From NCBI RefSeq assembly GCF_004664715.2, contig NC_051071.1, positions 31,188,161 through 31,252,160 of the forward strand: a stretch of 64,000 bases of DNA, given 5' to 3'. The position numbers and the translations under genes were made by a program. The notes beneath the pieces are model-generated. The model was not told the DNA's origin and did no database searches. It worked only from the letters and a program-made list of their open reading frames with translations. Position 1 is the stretch's first letter; each line of letters begins with the position of its first letter. This stretch comes from Peromyscus leucopus (Eukaryota > Chordata > Mammalia > Rodentia > Cricetidae). Of the stretch, positions 33,491 through 46,686 are shown in pieces.

Positions 33491-35667
33491 TTTGTCTCAT
33501 AACTGAATACTTCATTAAAATTGCCTGGATATATTATTTTTTGAGGAAAATTACGTTTTTTTTCTTGTGGGATGGGGAGGGGGCTCTACTTTAGACTGTG
33601 CACAGATAAAGTAGGACCTCTCATGGATGGTATTTAAGTCAAATGCAAAGTTTTGGAAAGCAGTCCTGTGAAAACAGAAGTCAGAGTAGCCTGAGTAAAG
33701 AAACCAGCATGTGTTCAGGATAAAGACTATAAAGGATATAAGCATGCTGGAGAACTAGTATAAGTAGAAAGAATGTAAGGTAAGAAATGGGGGAGGGTTT
33801 CTTTGTAAATGACACTAATTTTCCCCACAGTGAACCCCCTCTTTACCACCATTTTCACTCCCATACCCATCCAGTATACTGTCTCAAACAGGAAGAGAGA
33901 CCACGAATCACCTTGAAATAAGTAATATGATGATGCTGTTTCTCCCTAGATAAACATAATCCCATATTCATTTGTCCTACACATACCATAACATAACACC
34001 TTTCAAATTTGATCTGTAGTTATTGATGGAATAGAAGCTTTCTTTTACTGGCCATTGAACTTCCAGAGTCCCATTCAGTCTTTCCCTTCAGTCTTTTGCA
34101 TCTACTGACTCTGGGTATGGAGGTGTTTTATGAGAGACAGTGTAGCTTCTTGGAAATCACATAGAAATACTTAGACCTTCTAGATAAGAACTGTCATCTT
34201 CCAGCCCTGTTCTACCATTGTGTGGTTGAAGAACTTATTAATTTTCTTGTTCAGGTTTCAGAGTCCTCTTTCAGTGGAATGGATGATGATAGAATGTTTT
34301 CTGTACCGCTATTTGATTTTTATGGAAATTTAACTTTGCTATTAACTGGAAAAATACTTCTGTATCACAAAGAAACAGCTGCTATTCTTATCTATATCTC
34401 CAATTTAGAAAAATGAATCTTCAGCATCTGGGTACTCACACCTATTGGATGCAATGGAGACAATTGGACGTACTCCATAGTCCATATTTTTTAAAGTCTA
34501 GTATTAGCTGCTCAATAGATTCTTGGTTCAGTGACATTTAAAAATGTCAGGTTAGATTACTGAAGTATTTTGAATACATTTTTAATCACTCAACAGTTAC
34601 ATGGCTCTAGACTTACATGTTAGCATATTAATTTTCTCATTTATTAATTTTCTTTAGATTTAGTACCCTTCAATCCTGGGCAAGCTGTCAAGAGTACAGT
34701 GAAGCAGAAAACAAGCAGGGTCTTCATCTTCCTACTTGTAAGAATCTTCATATCTGAAAATTGTGAAGACTGGTAATAAACTATTCATAACCTAACACTG
34801 AAAATGCTGTTTAAGTCTTATTTTGTGAAGTGTTCAGGGAAAGGTTATGAAGGTAAGATGGAATAATATCTTAATTCTGAAATACAGAAATTCATAAGAA
34901 GTGGTACAAGCAAAATGAGAGGGAAGATTGACAGCAAAAATGCTTTATGGCTAGCCCCAACTGTAGGACTTGACCAGAATGAGTCATCAAGCCTCGAAGA
35001 GAGTTCAAAAGAAACAGTCTTATGTATCGACTTCTCTCCCCAGAGTGCAGAAGCAATTGAGACACACGAATAGGAGTCAAACAGAGATCGGAATACTGGA
35101 ATTATTGTTGATTAGGATGTATTAAAGAAAGTGGCTGGGACCCGAAGTTGAAATTCTGCTTTCTTTTACTTCTCTCTATGACTCAGATTTCCAGGCCACA
35201 GGTAGAAAGAGCAGAGTATGAATTGGTATCAGGTGTTTGTCTTGCTTGGCCCACAGAAAATTTTATCTGGCCATGTCTGTGAGCCCAGTGAGGCTGAAAG
35301 AGGGTATAGGAAACCTCCTGTAGATTCAGGTGTTCTCAACCCTCAAACAAGTAGATGACAGGGTTGGAAAACAAAACATCTATATTCTGTCAATCCTGAG
35401 TGAAAGATAGGCCCGGAGGGAATTCCTCATTAACTCTATGTACTCCATTCAAATCCTGCATATAAGAGAAACCATGCTTGCTCCTGTAGAGAACAGTGTG
35501 AGGTGGGATGAATGAAATATGTTCTACTTGATTCCTGAATGAAGCTCCTTTAGTAATCACACAGAGAAAGATAACAAGCATGCACCCAAATAGAGAATAT
35601 CACTTAAGAATCATTCATCACCTTATTCATATACTCATTTTAATTTGTTGATTTCCAAAATAACAAT
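33491..35667. other. Unassigned DNA
   Basis: About 2.2 kb with no recognised gene. Possible MIR traces around 34130-34250 are too weak to call. Confidence 0.4.
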
Positions 35668-35677
35668 TTAATTTCTA
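35668..35677. repeat. B1 target-site duplication, left copy
   Basis: 'ttaatttcta', exactly repeated at 35868-35877. Confidence 0.8.
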
Positions 35678-35688
35678 CTTATTTAATA

Positions 35689-35724
<36 letters not shown>

Positions 35725-35867
35725 GGATTTTTGAGACAGAGTTTCTCTATGTAGCCTTGAGTGTCCTGGAACTCTTTGTAGGCCAGGATGGCCTCAAACT
35801 CACAGAGATCCATCTGCTTCTACCTCCTTAGTGCTGGGATTAAAGGTGTATCCCACCACCATTCAGC
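35678..35867 (-). repeat. B1 SINE with (TTA)n tail
   Basis: Antisense B1: 'gagacagagtttctctatgt' through 'agtgctgggattaaaggtgt'. Its A-rich tail on the minus strand has become a TAA microsatellite (35689-35724). Perfect 10-bp duplications enclose both body and tail. Confidence 0.92.
35689..35724. repeat. (TTA)12 microsatellite
   Basis: 36 bp perfect trinucleotide array within the B1 tail, an example of microsatellite birth from a SINE tail. Confidence 0.97.
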
Positions 35868-35877
35868 TTAATTTCTA

Positions 35878-36118
35878 AAATACAGTAATTGCATTTTAAA
35901 TAATGTATTTTATTGCTTTAGATTATAATATATTAAATCCTTCCTCCTTTACATTTCCTCTCTTCAGGTTCTCCCATGTACATCTGTGCTCTTTCAGTTG
36001 TTGTTTTATGCATACATGCATATGCATATACATAATTACAACCTACTCAATCTGTGTAATGTTACTTACATCTTCAAACTCACCATTTGGTATTAGATAT
36101 TGGTGTGCTTTTTTACTG
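35878..36118 (-). mobile_element. Lx 3' end, truncated
   Basis: 'caacctactcaatctgtgta' followed by 'ctcaccatttggtattagat' matches antisense Lx 3' UTR at 16920 and 44100. Short copy. Confidence 0.6.
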
Positions 36119-36121
36119 TGA

Positions 36122-36536
36122 GGGTTAGTTTTAATTTTTAACTTGACACAATCTACAGTAAACTGGAAAGAAATTCTCAGTGAGAGACTGTTTAGTCGAT
36201 CAGATTGTCCCATGGGTGTGCCTCTGGGGAACTAACTTGGCTACATTAACTGATGTGTAAGACACAGCCCACCATTGGCAGCATATTCTCTGGGATTGGG
36301 TTCTGTATTATGGGATAATAGGGAAAGTAAGTTGAGCAGTAAGCATGCATGCAATACTTTTTCTCTGTTATTGACTGTGGATGTGATATTGCTAGTTATT
36401 TTGTGTTCTTTTCTTGACTCCTCTGCAAGGACAGAGACTGTAACTGGGAACAGTGACCTCAAATAATACCTTGCTCTTCCATGTTGTTTCCCTAGTGCTT
36501 TTTTCTCACAGCAACAGAAATAGAACCAGTACAAAT
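36122..36536 (+). repeat. Family A interspersed element, near complete
   Basis: Starts 'tgagggttagttttaa', has 'acttgacacaatctacagta', 'gactgtggatgtgatattgc' and ends 'cagcaacagaaatagaacc'. About 415 bp. No protein is encoded; minus-strand frames here are chance. Confidence 0.75.
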
Positions 36537-38654
36537 CCACAAGCCTTCTTAAAAGCATCAGAGAAAGAAAGATTAGTAAGATGCAATCTGTGTTCAAGAC
36601 TCTCAAATACTGATTAAAGAATAGATGTAGATGATGCTTATCACAATTATAGAAGATCTTCAAGGAGGCATCAGATTGATTGTTCACTCAAGAATAATCC
36701 AGAAGGGATATCAGTAGACACACCCACTCCTGGTTCTGAAGGTAACTTTGATTAATGTAAATAGCGTAAGTTACTTGTGGGTTCCTGTATCAGACTGAGC
36801 TCAAACTTTAACTTTGCCTTATCTACTTAGAGTATAACATCTTTGTTTCCTATGTGTGCATCAAATACCATAAAACATATAAAGCACTTGACAAAGGCCA
36901 TGTGTATAACACGTACTCAATGCAAGTGAGATTGAAAATTAAAAAAAAAAAAAAATAAAACCCTGAAGGGGAAAGACTCAGAAAAATTTACCATTTTAGG
37001 ATAATAATTGATTATAGAGAGCAGATACTCGACTTTAATACTTCCAGTATTTTTTCGCTTTCTAGCTTCATAGCATCCTAATTATTTCCTGGAATCATGT
37101 ATGCAGAGGCAGATGCAGTAATATAAGTGAGAGCTGAGTGTAGCAATCCTCTGCTGTGAAGCTTGGGGGAAGGTGACAGTCAAGATACACCCCAAAGACA
37201 TAAATGGATGTCGATGGTCTTTCATTTCAATCTAACTGTATCATGTTTTAATAGACAGGATGAAGATGCATTGAGGTAAGTTGACTGGTTCAGGCAGTTG
37301 ATTTAATGAGAAGAATTTTTATTTTAGATTTTACTGTTTTGACTAATTATTTAATTTTCCTTACATTAAGAATTTTTAGTACAATAGTCTATAATTTCAT
37401 GTTATTTTTGGCAAGTGATGTCTACTCAAATTTACTATTTCTAGTGCTAAACAGATTCTCTCTTGGAAATTTGTTCTTCAGTTCTTTTTAGCATTTTTTT
37501 TCATAATACTAAATTTTCTCCATTCTAATTCTGTCATATTGTCAAAGTGTACTCACTCTAAATTATTTTAAAGATTAAAGCATAAAACATAACTCAATTT
37601 GCTTTATAAGATCTTAATACATGTTCATATAAATGTAAATTGAAGCAATTATAATAAATGAATAAAACTATTTGTTTTAAAAATTAATTCTTAAAACTTC
37701 AAGTATGTTGATTAAAATAGAATTTCAATTATAATTAATTTAATCATACCAAGATACAAAAAACTAAATTGAAATTTCTTACGTATAAATGAATTGTTTT
37801 TATTGGATTGTTTGTAGATTTATGCAAACCTAACTCAAGTTTTGAAATTTTTAACAGATGAGAACATTTACCATTCTGCCATGTAATATCTAATGTAAAA
37901 CATTGCAATGCTTCATATCTGCCCATGTATAGCACAAGTAAAGCCATATGAATAGTTTGGTGTAGGAAAATGTTCCTTAGCAAAGCAATGCAACCAATGC
38001 AAACACCTCTCAATCTCTGGAATTATGAGATGGAAGATGAAAGTACACAAGTAAAGGCATGTTTGCCACACACTGTGGTGCACAAGTCTTGAAATTCTCC
38101 TCCAGAGAAGACAGAGCAGAAAGGTCACACACATTCATTTGTCTTTTTTTTTCTGCTGCAGGCTGTGCTGCTACAATCCTTTAGCATCTGTCTCTGACAT
38201 TGGCAGTGATACACCTGCAAGCCTTCCTGGCATTCAGATGCACTGACCTTTTCATTGCAAGAACACAGAGCAAGACATGTGCAGAAGTGATTCTCTGAGG
38301 TTTGAATACATACAAGAATGGAATCTCAGACTCATGCTATGTCAGAGCTGAGAGCTATATGCCAAATAGTATTGGGGGCTGCATATTCTCTTAATCAATA
38401 CATTCTTTAGTATGACTATAATACAGCAGCATCTTTATAATGTGTGTGAGCCAAGATGTCCATGCCTGTTGCCTAGTCCTTAAGATAGTTGCACAGGGGC
38501 AGTTGGGAATTAATTATAAGATCAGTATGAAATTGGTGAGGAGCTTTTGCAATAAGAATGTGGTGAACAAAACCTATGAGAATTCAACTGGTTTTAATAT
38601 TTGATAACAATGTTAAAAATCCAATTTTTCTGGTTAAAATAATGTCCCCTCTCT
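36537..38654. other. Unassigned AT-rich DNA
   Basis: About 2.1 kb, very AT-rich at 37300-37800, with an A15 run at 36941-36955. No gene or repeat recognised. Confidence 0.45.
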
Positions 38655-38669
38655 CACATACACACACAC

Positions 38670-38726
<57 letters not shown>

Positions 38727-38786
38727 AAGACAGACAGACAGACACAGAGAGACAGAGGGAAAAGAGTGAGTGAGTGAACGAGAGAG
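38655..38786. repeat. Compound (CA)n-(GA)n-(GACA)n microsatellite
   Basis: CA, then GA, then GACA and GAGT units, about 130 bp, purine-rich on the plus strand. Confidence 0.96.
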
Positions 38787-39428
38787 TTACTACTCTTCCT
38801 TGCCTGTGAATGAATTATATTCTACTCCATGAAAGAGGAAAAATATGCATCTTCCATGGCACCCTGACCTATGTGGAGCATAAAAGTGCCTGCAGAGGAC
38901 CCATCTTAAGCTAATCAGTAATAACATCCCTCCAGAGGCTGCTGGAGTCAGCAGTTTCTCAGAATCACCATATTATGGAGGCATTCAAATTTTCACTGTG
39001 ATTTACTGGGTCATTAAGGTAAAACTTAAATTGCTAAACAATGCAGATTACTTGCCCTCTGCCTCTGTGAATGACCCTGATAGATTTTCCAGAATGGTTT
39101 TAGAGAAGACACTAGTCTGGCAGACAGGAGCTCTGAGCACATGATTACTTCACTGAGGATTATAGGCATCAAGCAGTCCCACTACTGGGGTCCCCTTCAC
39201 TCATGAGGGTGTTGGTCACTTAGAATATCTCAGTCCAAACAATATTCATTGTTCATGGAACAAGTATTTACCTGATTTATATTATGTAACCAAATAATTC
39301 TTGCCAAAGACACAGTGACAACCCACTCAAAATTTTATCCCCATAGAGCTTATATTAGTTAAGAGAGTAGACAGTGGACAGTGTTCAGCTTAAATACATA
39401 ACACTTGAGATGATAAGACCACAAAGAA
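38787..39428. other. Unassigned DNA
   Basis: No gene or repeat recognised. Confidence 0.4.
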
Positions 39429-39655
39429 GGAGGGTTGGAGAGCTGGCACAATGGTTAAGGGCATTTACTATCTTGCAGATGTAAATTCAGTGCCCAGCAC
39501 ACATATGATGTCTCACAAATGCTTGTAACTTTAGTTTCAAGGGATCCAATGACCCTTTCTGAGCTTTAAAGGCTCCTGCACACATGTGGTGCACATACAT
39601 ACGTTCAGGTACACACATAGGCATATAATTTAAATAGTTTGAAGAATAAAAAGCA
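39429..39655 (+). repeat. B2/B4-type SINE, diverged
   Basis: 'ttggagagctggcacaatgg', 'ttaagggcatttactatctt' and 'caggtacacacataggcata' in SINE order, with a short A-rich tail. Confidence 0.7.
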
Positions 39656-39714
39656 AAGAAAGTCCAGGATGATAGGATAAACTTTGATGCCATTCAGTGT
39701 TTGGGTTAGTTGGC

Positions 39715-40030
39715 CAGAATTGGTCTCACTGCTAACATCATGTTTAAGTAGAGACCTAAATGGAATGAGGCTGCAGGTCATGAATATACCTGGGTGTAAA
39801 TAAGGATGTAGCCAACACAAGAAATGTCTGAAAATACACAGATACCAAAACACAGATGAGAACAGAGAACAGGTCAGGGCATAGGGGCAGACAAGTAAGG
39901 CCAGGTTAATGGCAAATAAGGTCAGAGAAGTGAGGATGTCCAGGACAATGTGAATACTTGCCTCATTCAGAATGAGATGCCAGTCCATTTCAGGGTTTCC
40001 AGCAATGAATGAAGTAATTTTATCTGTTTT
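39715..40030 (+). repeat. Ancient LINE-like sequence
   Basis: 'agtagagacctaaatggaat' with 'ggtcagggcataggggcaga' resembles a mammal-wide repeat type known from other genomes. The 166-codon minus frame over it is not supported as a gene. Confidence 0.35.
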
Positions 40031-40179
40031 CTGAAATTGTAACTCTAGACACTTTGGGAAGTGACCAAAAAAGAAAGGTAGAAGTAGAAGAGAAGGCTGG
40101 TGCAAAGATCCAGTGAAGAAATGGTAATAATAGGTGTTACTCCATACTTAATCACTTGTTAGTGTCTAAAATCCCTTTA

Positions 40180-40345
40180 AAGCACACGGCATGCTTGTAT
40201 TTACAAGTACTCATAGTGTCTTTGTAAAGCATGCCCTTAAAATTATGCCTATAATACAGATGAGAAAACTGAGGCAGAGGGTTTAAATAAGTGACCGAAT
40301 GTCATGCAGGGAATTGGAGGTTTAGATCAGGCCAGTGACCTTGGA
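40180..40345 (-). repeat. MIR SINE, antisense
   Basis: 'acagatgagaaaactgaggc' and 'aggtttagatcaggccagtg' in antisense MIR order. Confidence 0.7.
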
Positions 40346-40499
40346 GGTGTTTGGCTGAAGGTATATAGAGACCAAACGAAGTGCTGAGGGAATATTTTAA
40401 TATCTCAATACCCATAGCCACTTATTATCTATAATGTTACAAGCAGGCTGAAATCTACATAAAATTATTCTATGCAAATTTCACTACTCACAAATGAGC

Positions 40500-40612
40500 T
40501 ACACATATTCTTCCTATTTTACAATTGGGTTAAAGAAAACTCAGATAACTTGAATGATTTGTCTATAACTATACCTGGTTAATGATTGAATTCTGCCTGA
40601 TCCTCTAGCCTA
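40500..40612 (-). repeat. MIR SINE, antisense, second copy
   Basis: 'cctattttacaattgggtta', 'cttgaatgatttgtctataa' and 'gattgaattctgcctgatcc' in antisense MIR order. Confidence 0.55.
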
Positions 40613-40984
40613 TGAGGCCAGCCATTATATTTTGGTGGCTTTCTGTTTGTTTCTTTCTTCATGTCTATACTTATTTTGGATCTTTTTGGCATAATTCTCA
40701 AGTTTCTAATTCCATTTTTTCCTTAGAACTGGAGAACACCCTGACTTTAGTTAGTTCCTACAAGAACCCTTGTCTGTTTTTTTTTCTCTTTTCATTCTTA
40801 GTCATTATTTTCCTTTAAAAATTTTTATCTTGTGTATTTACTATGCATAATATTTTTTATAATGTGTATATTCACTGTGCATAATGTTATATAATACAAG
40901 GACACTTTGACACAAGTATACACTGTACTTTGATTATATATTTCATTTCATACCATATCCAATATGCATATTATGCATGTGCTA

Positions 40985-41215
40985 ACAGGGAATTCTATAC
41001 CTCCCAAACTCATGCTGAATGTCTAACACCTAAGTGTCACTCAGAGTGGTAGTGTCTGAAGGTGATATCTTTACAAAAGAAATCATCTTCTAAATGATAA
41101 GAAAAGACTCAGAATTTGAGCTTGTGTATGCTCCCCTCTCCCTTTCTCCTACTTTCCTGTCCTTTCTCTACTCCTCCAACATCTCTGCCATTTGCCCAAA
41201 GAACACAAAGATGGT
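40985..41215 (+). repeat. Ancient MaLR-like LTR fragment
   Basis: 'ctatacctcccaaactcatg' with 'gtggtagtgtctgaaggtga' matches the mammal-wide LTR type also suggested at 26200. Confidence 0.45.
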
Positions 41216-41715
41216 GGCACTCTGATTGATATTAGATGTCTAGCCTCCATACATATAAAAATAATTTTTTGTTATTTAACAGACTCTACTGTATGCTGTT
41301 ATACCAGTCTGAGAAGATTAAAATAATACTCTTCATGTGCTACGCTATGGGTTTATATGTTACTGTTATTTCTTTACACACAATTATATATTCAATGTAT
41401 CATTCTTGTTGTATCATATCATGTTATATTATCTCTACTTTCTTCTAGTCTGTTTTCTTGATTTATGTCTGCTCCATTCATCATATGCTCCATCCAGCAC
41501 ACAGTAGGCATATAATAATACTTAAGATGCATGCATGATTGAATTAATAATTCTAGTAACCCTGGAAAGCTATCATTGTCAATTAAAGGATTCCATAACT
41601 CAGCTACAGACTTCTTGATCAATATGTTTTGTGAGCCTCCTCTCAGATCCAGTGGGAAAGTGTCCCATTATTTTTGTAGTCTAACTGGTTCCATGCATTA
41701 GCCTCAGTTTTGTAC
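41216..41715. other. Unassigned DNA
   Basis: No gene or repeat recognised. Confidence 0.4.
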
Positions 41716-41800
41716 ACAAGCTTTTGGGGAACTTGGGCAGGTCACTTCTTTTCTTTGTACTCTGGTTACCTCATCACTATGAATGTCACTTTGGGCTCCA
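41716..41800 (+). repeat. Possible MIR SINE core
   Basis: 'gaacttgggcaggtcacttc' then 'ctggttacctcatcac' is a MIR core. Flanks are too diverged. Confidence 0.45.
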
Positions 41801-43903
41801 GTGACTCTGACAGAAAAAAATTTCAAGATCATCAGCTACCATGAAGATTAAAAGAAAAAGATGCACTAGGCATCTTTGCAGGTCAGTAATTCATCTAGAA
41901 ACATAGCAATTCTCAGCATCTTTCAGCTATGGCTATGGAGACAGAGAAGGCAACCAGTTCCCTCCAGATACCCATATCTAGGTCTGGGAAATTTTTCTAG
42001 GCAAGAGCTGCTTTTTAAAATCACTTTCAGCAGGTTGTACACACAGAAGCACTGTACATCACTGTCCATCACAAAGATGCTCATAGCCTTTACAGAAGGA
42101 CAGTGCCCTGAATATTTTACAAAAATGTAATAGTTCTAAAGGTAAGTGGAACTGAATTGGATATAGCTGTGCCAGCCACAGCCTGAATTATAAAACTAGA
42201 AAGAGAGGATAAACAATTTTTTTAATAGAGTTTGGGCCATTTTTTCCCTACTTATTTGCTCTTTCAAATCTATGGCTCTACATTGACTGGCTTCCTCTTT
42301 AGATAATACTAAACACTTCCCACAAGTAGATAACTTGACAGGTCCCCATTTGTACTGGGCTGCCAAGAGCTACTTGTAACTCCTGTTTTTGCATGTTTAC
42401 AGTTCTGAATTCATGATTCATTAGTTCATTTATTCACCCAATCCATCCATCTGTGACTGAGTTTCTCTTGTATGCTTTCTCCACAAGAAAGATGAGCAAA
42501 CACATTTCTGTGCTAAAGATTCTCTCTGTGTAAAAAAAAAAAAAAAAAAAAGACATGTGCAGGGTGCACTGAGGACACAGTGGACAATATGTTTCCATGA
42601 AGGAAGTACACAATCCAATGAAAGGAACTACAGTTCTCCTTGCTTGGGCAGGGAGTCCAAGTTATCACAGCATATCTGCCTCTCTTACTTGATTTCAACT
42701 CCTATTATCTTGCAACTCTTAATATTCAAATAGGCTACATACTGAATATCTTGAGAATTTCATTGTTAAAAAAAAGGGTTGGTCGGACTAGGTCTTAAAA
42801 GATTCTCTGGAATCCCTACAAAACTCATCCTGGAGCATAGGCTGTATGTGTTTGGGAAATAGTTTATCAGAGTTGCTAGGAGATTTTGAAGTTAGAGACA
42901 GTTTAAGTCAAGAGTTCTTGTTCCACTTCTTATTTTCTCTATTCCACTGGAAAACAATGTTTAAACTCAAGGACCCTAAATTTTCAACCTCAGAAGTAGT
43001 ATCAATGACAGCAGTCCTTTCATAGAGTGCCTGGTAAATGTCATTTAGTTGAAACATCATGCTTTTGAGTATTAGAAACTCTATGGAAACATGTATTTGT
43101 TAAGAGGCCATTGGTAAATATAACATACTAGCAAGCATGTGGAAATAGGTCAACGATTTGCAGCCATGGGTAATTTTGCATCACAGGGGCAATGGATAAA
43201 AAACAGGAGGTATTTTTGGCTTTTGAAATTTTAGGAAGAGGGTGCTAGTGATGTATAAGAGCAAGGGATGCTAATTGGCATCTTCTAACACACTGAAGAG
43301 CCTCAGAACAAAACCCACCCACATAAGATGCCATTAGAGTTGAGGTTTGGAAGCCCTGGTTTAGCTAAAGGTGTGTGTTTATGGTGACAAAAGGTATAGT
43401 TGGTAAATACATATTCATTTATTCAGAACTTTCTTAACATTTTTGTTGTTAAACTCATGGTCCAGACTCCTCATTTTCACTAAGGAACAGATCTTCAGGT
43501 TGTCTAAGAAGTGATGTCTTATGAACCAGGGATGAGGAGGGAAACTGAACATTACAATTTGGCATTATTTCAAGGAAAATAATTCAGACCTAGTACATGG
43601 TAAATGGGGGAATCCTTAGAGGAATGGAAGAGCCATGAATGCATATGAAAAGTAGAGAGATTGGGGTCATATAATCCTGTTGTCATCATGATGCAGGAAG
43701 GAGGGGCTTTATGACAAACATGCATAATATATTAAACATCCACTCAACTGTTCCTATGGTCCCTATGTCTACCATCCTCAAATATAATGCTTTAGCATGA
43801 AGCTTTAATGAAATAAGAATCGTGACAATTTTCTTTGTCTACAATAGGCTTTGTTTATACTGCTTGCTGTTGTTGCCAGCATCTGCCACCTCCTTGTCCA
43901 CTA
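41801..43903. other. Unassigned DNA
   Basis: About 2.1 kb with an A20 run at 42532-42551. No gene, RNA or repeat family recognised. Confidence 0.45.
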
Positions 43904-43910
43904 AAGTAGT

Positions 43911-44627
43911 AAAACAATTTTTTGAGATTATAATAAAATTACAATATATCTCCCTTCCTTTTCCCCCCTATAAACTCTACTGGATGTGCCTCCCTACTCT
44001 CTTTCATATTAACGGCCTCCTTGTTTTTCAGTAATTGGTTATTGCATGCATGTATGTATATTTATGTAATACTTATATTCCTAAATATAACGTATTCAGT
44101 CTATAGGGTGTTACTTTGTATGTATGTTTTCAGGGCTGACCCATTAGTACTAGACAACCAGTTGATGTGTTTTTCCCTAGGGAGAGCCACTTCTCTCACT
44201 TCCAGCTTCCCTCAGTTATCTGTAGTTCTTTATGTAAAGTAAAGAACTACTCATGGGCTTGTTTCCACCAACTTTGCAATGTCGACTGATGTCATCCTTT
44301 TCTGGCTCACATTTGGGCAGTCGTGTTAGTGAGAGTTCTGACATTACTAGGATACACAATCTCCCAACAATCTCCCTGGTCTTTTGACTCTTCAAATCTT
44401 TCCTCTTCCTCTTCCATAATATTGCCTTAGATACTGGAATGTTTAGAAGATATATCCACCAGGACTGGGTTTTACAAGCTCTTCATTTTGATTGCTTATA
44501 GTGTTTGGTAGTAGTCTCTGTCTGTTATAAAGAGATGTTAATGAGGGATGAGGACTACATTTGTCTGTGGGTATAAGAACAAATGTTTATACACTATTGT
44601 TAGGGATTATGCTGGTTTAGTGAAGTG
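43911..44627 (-). mobile_element. Lx (old L1) 3' UTR, antisense, not inverted
   Basis: Continuous antisense Lx: 'ttttcagggctgacccatta', 'gtgttagtgagagttctgac', 'aggatacacaatctccc', 'tctgtgggtataagaacaaa' and 'attatgctggtttagtgaag'. It gives the uninverted order against which 16707-17934 can be judged. A possible 7-bp duplication 'aagtagt' lies at 43904-43910 and 44628-44634. Confidence 0.75.
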
Positions 44628-44789
44628 AAGTAGTTTTAAGATGTCAATTATATACCACCTTTTTCAACTCTCAATGAAGATTGTTTATTAACTTCATCTT
44701 GTTCCATTAAGCTCTGGATGAACATCCTGTATATTCCTGCACTAAGCAATCTAGCCTATCTCTCCTTTCTTGTGTTGTCTGCCACTCGA

Positions 44790-44925
44790 GATCAAGATAC
44801 TTGTTCCAAGGCATCTTTTCTGCATCTAATGAGGTAATCACTTGGTTTCTGTCATTGAGTCTATTCATATGGTGGATTACATTTGTTGACTTATGCATGT
44901 CGAACCATTCTTGCATGTCTGGGTT
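44790..44925 (-). pseudogene. L1 ORF2 fragment (reverse-transcriptase region)
   Basis: On the minus strand a frame reads through STNVIHHMNRLNDRNQVI to SLDAEK, corresponding to the L1 reverse-transcriptase block that ends in the conserved DAEK word. Similarity stops right after it, and the rest of the 97-codon frame (44707-45000) is unrelated. A short fossil, about 45 codons. Confidence 0.65.
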
Positions 44926-45009
44926 GAGGATGAATAGGAAACAGGTGGAGATGAACACTGAGAGAAGTCTAAAGCTAGAAAGGACACGTAAGGAAATCAA
45001 ATGAGTGAC

Positions 45010-46075
45010 ACTGGAAACCTAAACAGGAACTAAACTATGATAATTCATACTGATAGGACCAATATCATGGAGATTTCTACTTATTTGTTTGTTTTTATGA
45101 GAAAGCTATGTAAGGATATTAGAAAAACAAATTATCGTATAGAGATTTGAGCTAATGACCTTGTCAATCTGGAAACAGTTAATGTACCCTTTGGAGCACA
45201 GGGCTCACTACAGTGCAATTAAACCATTGCACTTTGCATTCCTTTCAGAACCTTAATACTGTAGAAAACAAGAAGTATCATATCCAGATCAGAATCCATG
45301 TTGAAACATGAACTCAGTTGCCATTACAACATAAATATTCTCTTTGGCTCTAGACAAGCTGGAGCTTTGCTAGCACCACTTGTATTGTTCAGTTTGACTA
45401 GAGAAGTTTGGAAGAAACTAGTGTGGGCTTCAGTTTATCCAGGTCCTATTGAAGAAAAGATGAAATAGCACTTATATACATCAGACTTTAGTATTAAGTT
45501 TGTAAGAAGAATACAAATAAAAACTTTCACACAGTAAAAAAACTATAACTCCATTGTATATTATATACAGAAATATTGGCGATGATAAAAAAAGTTGCCA
45601 CATAATGCTTGATAAAAACTAATCAAGATATGCCTTCCATTGAAGACAACAAATTTAGGAAGTGCTTGGGAGAATACTAAAAAAAAAAAAAGAACATTGA
45701 TTAAATATCCAGGATAAAGTCTATCATTTCAGTTGTCTTTCTACATATATCTCAATTTTTAAATGAATATTAATTTTTTATTCTGAATCAGTAAATAAAC
45801 AGTTCTGTGATGTTTAAAGACCAGAGGAGGCAAATCCATCAGTCTGAGGTTTGCACTTATTATTTCTAGATCCAGTCCAGTACTGAAAAAATAATTTTTT
45901 GACCAAAGTTTCCCCATTCATTCTTTCTGCCATGTTTTAATTTAAATAAGGAGCTGTGGGAACTTAAAGGAAAATGAAAGGTACCACCAGGAAAATAACT
46001 TATTTCTTAGACATTTAGCTAAAGGAGAGGCATTGCAATTTAAGTTTGGGGTGTTTTTAGATTTTACTTTCATTA
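45010..46075. other. Unassigned AT-rich DNA
   Basis: No gene or repeat recognised; contains an A-run near 45680. Confidence 0.4.
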
Positions 46076-46275
46076 TTTTTAATGAGGTGTATGTGTCTGT
46101 GTGTTGGTATGTGCACATATGGACAGATGCCTGCAGAGGTCAGAAGCTTTGGATCCTCTGAAATTGGAGTTACAGGAAGATGTGAGATGCCTGACATGGG
46201 TACTTAGAGATGAACCCTAGTCTTGTGGAAGAGCAATATGTGTGTTTAACCACTGAACCATTTCTCTGTCCCAAA
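46076..46275 (-). repeat. B3-type SINE, antisense
   Basis: 'tgtgcacatatggacagatg', 'cctgcagaggtcagaagctt', 'attggagttacaggaagatg' and 'ttaaccactgaaccatttct' in antisense B3 order. Confidence 0.85.
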
Positions 46276-46568
46276 ATTTAAAAATTGCATCAACTATTGA
46301 TTGAGTACAAAGGGGTAAATTGACCTTTCAAAATGTATTCAATGCCCAAATCTGGATCTCTGGTCAAAGCTTAGGAGGTCTTGTTCTTGAGCCTGTGCTT
46401 TTAACTGCAAATGCAGTGCTTAGCACTGGGTGCAAGCTGGTGCATGTTCTGTGTTAGTGGATCTTGCCTACAATGAATCATGGTTGTGTCATTGCTAATG
46501 TGACTGAGACATTCCCAACTTCCATTTCTGCTCTGATAATATGAACATATGAAACATCACCAAATTCT

Positions 46569-46570
<2 letters not shown>

Positions 46571-46646
<76 letters not shown>

Positions 46647-46686
46647 CCTCCCTCCCTCCCTCCCTCCCTCCTTCCCCCTCTCTCCC
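46571..46686. repeat. (CT)n-(CCCT)n microsatellite
   Basis: About 75 bp of TC followed by CCCT units. The Arg/Glu-rich minus frame across it is spurious. Confidence 0.97.

Noticed and set aside
36241..36687. Open frame of 148 codons, minus strand
   Set aside because: Mostly antisense to a family A interspersed repeat.
39605..40105. Open frame of 166 codons, minus strand, hydrophobic
   Set aside because: Overlaps a B2/B4 SINE and an ancient repeat-like stretch; no start context, domain or homology that I recognise.
42532..42551. Poly(A) of a processed pseudogene
   Set aside because: No polyadenylation signal, coding remnant or duplication was seen next to it; the same judgement holds for the A-runs at 36941 and 52505.
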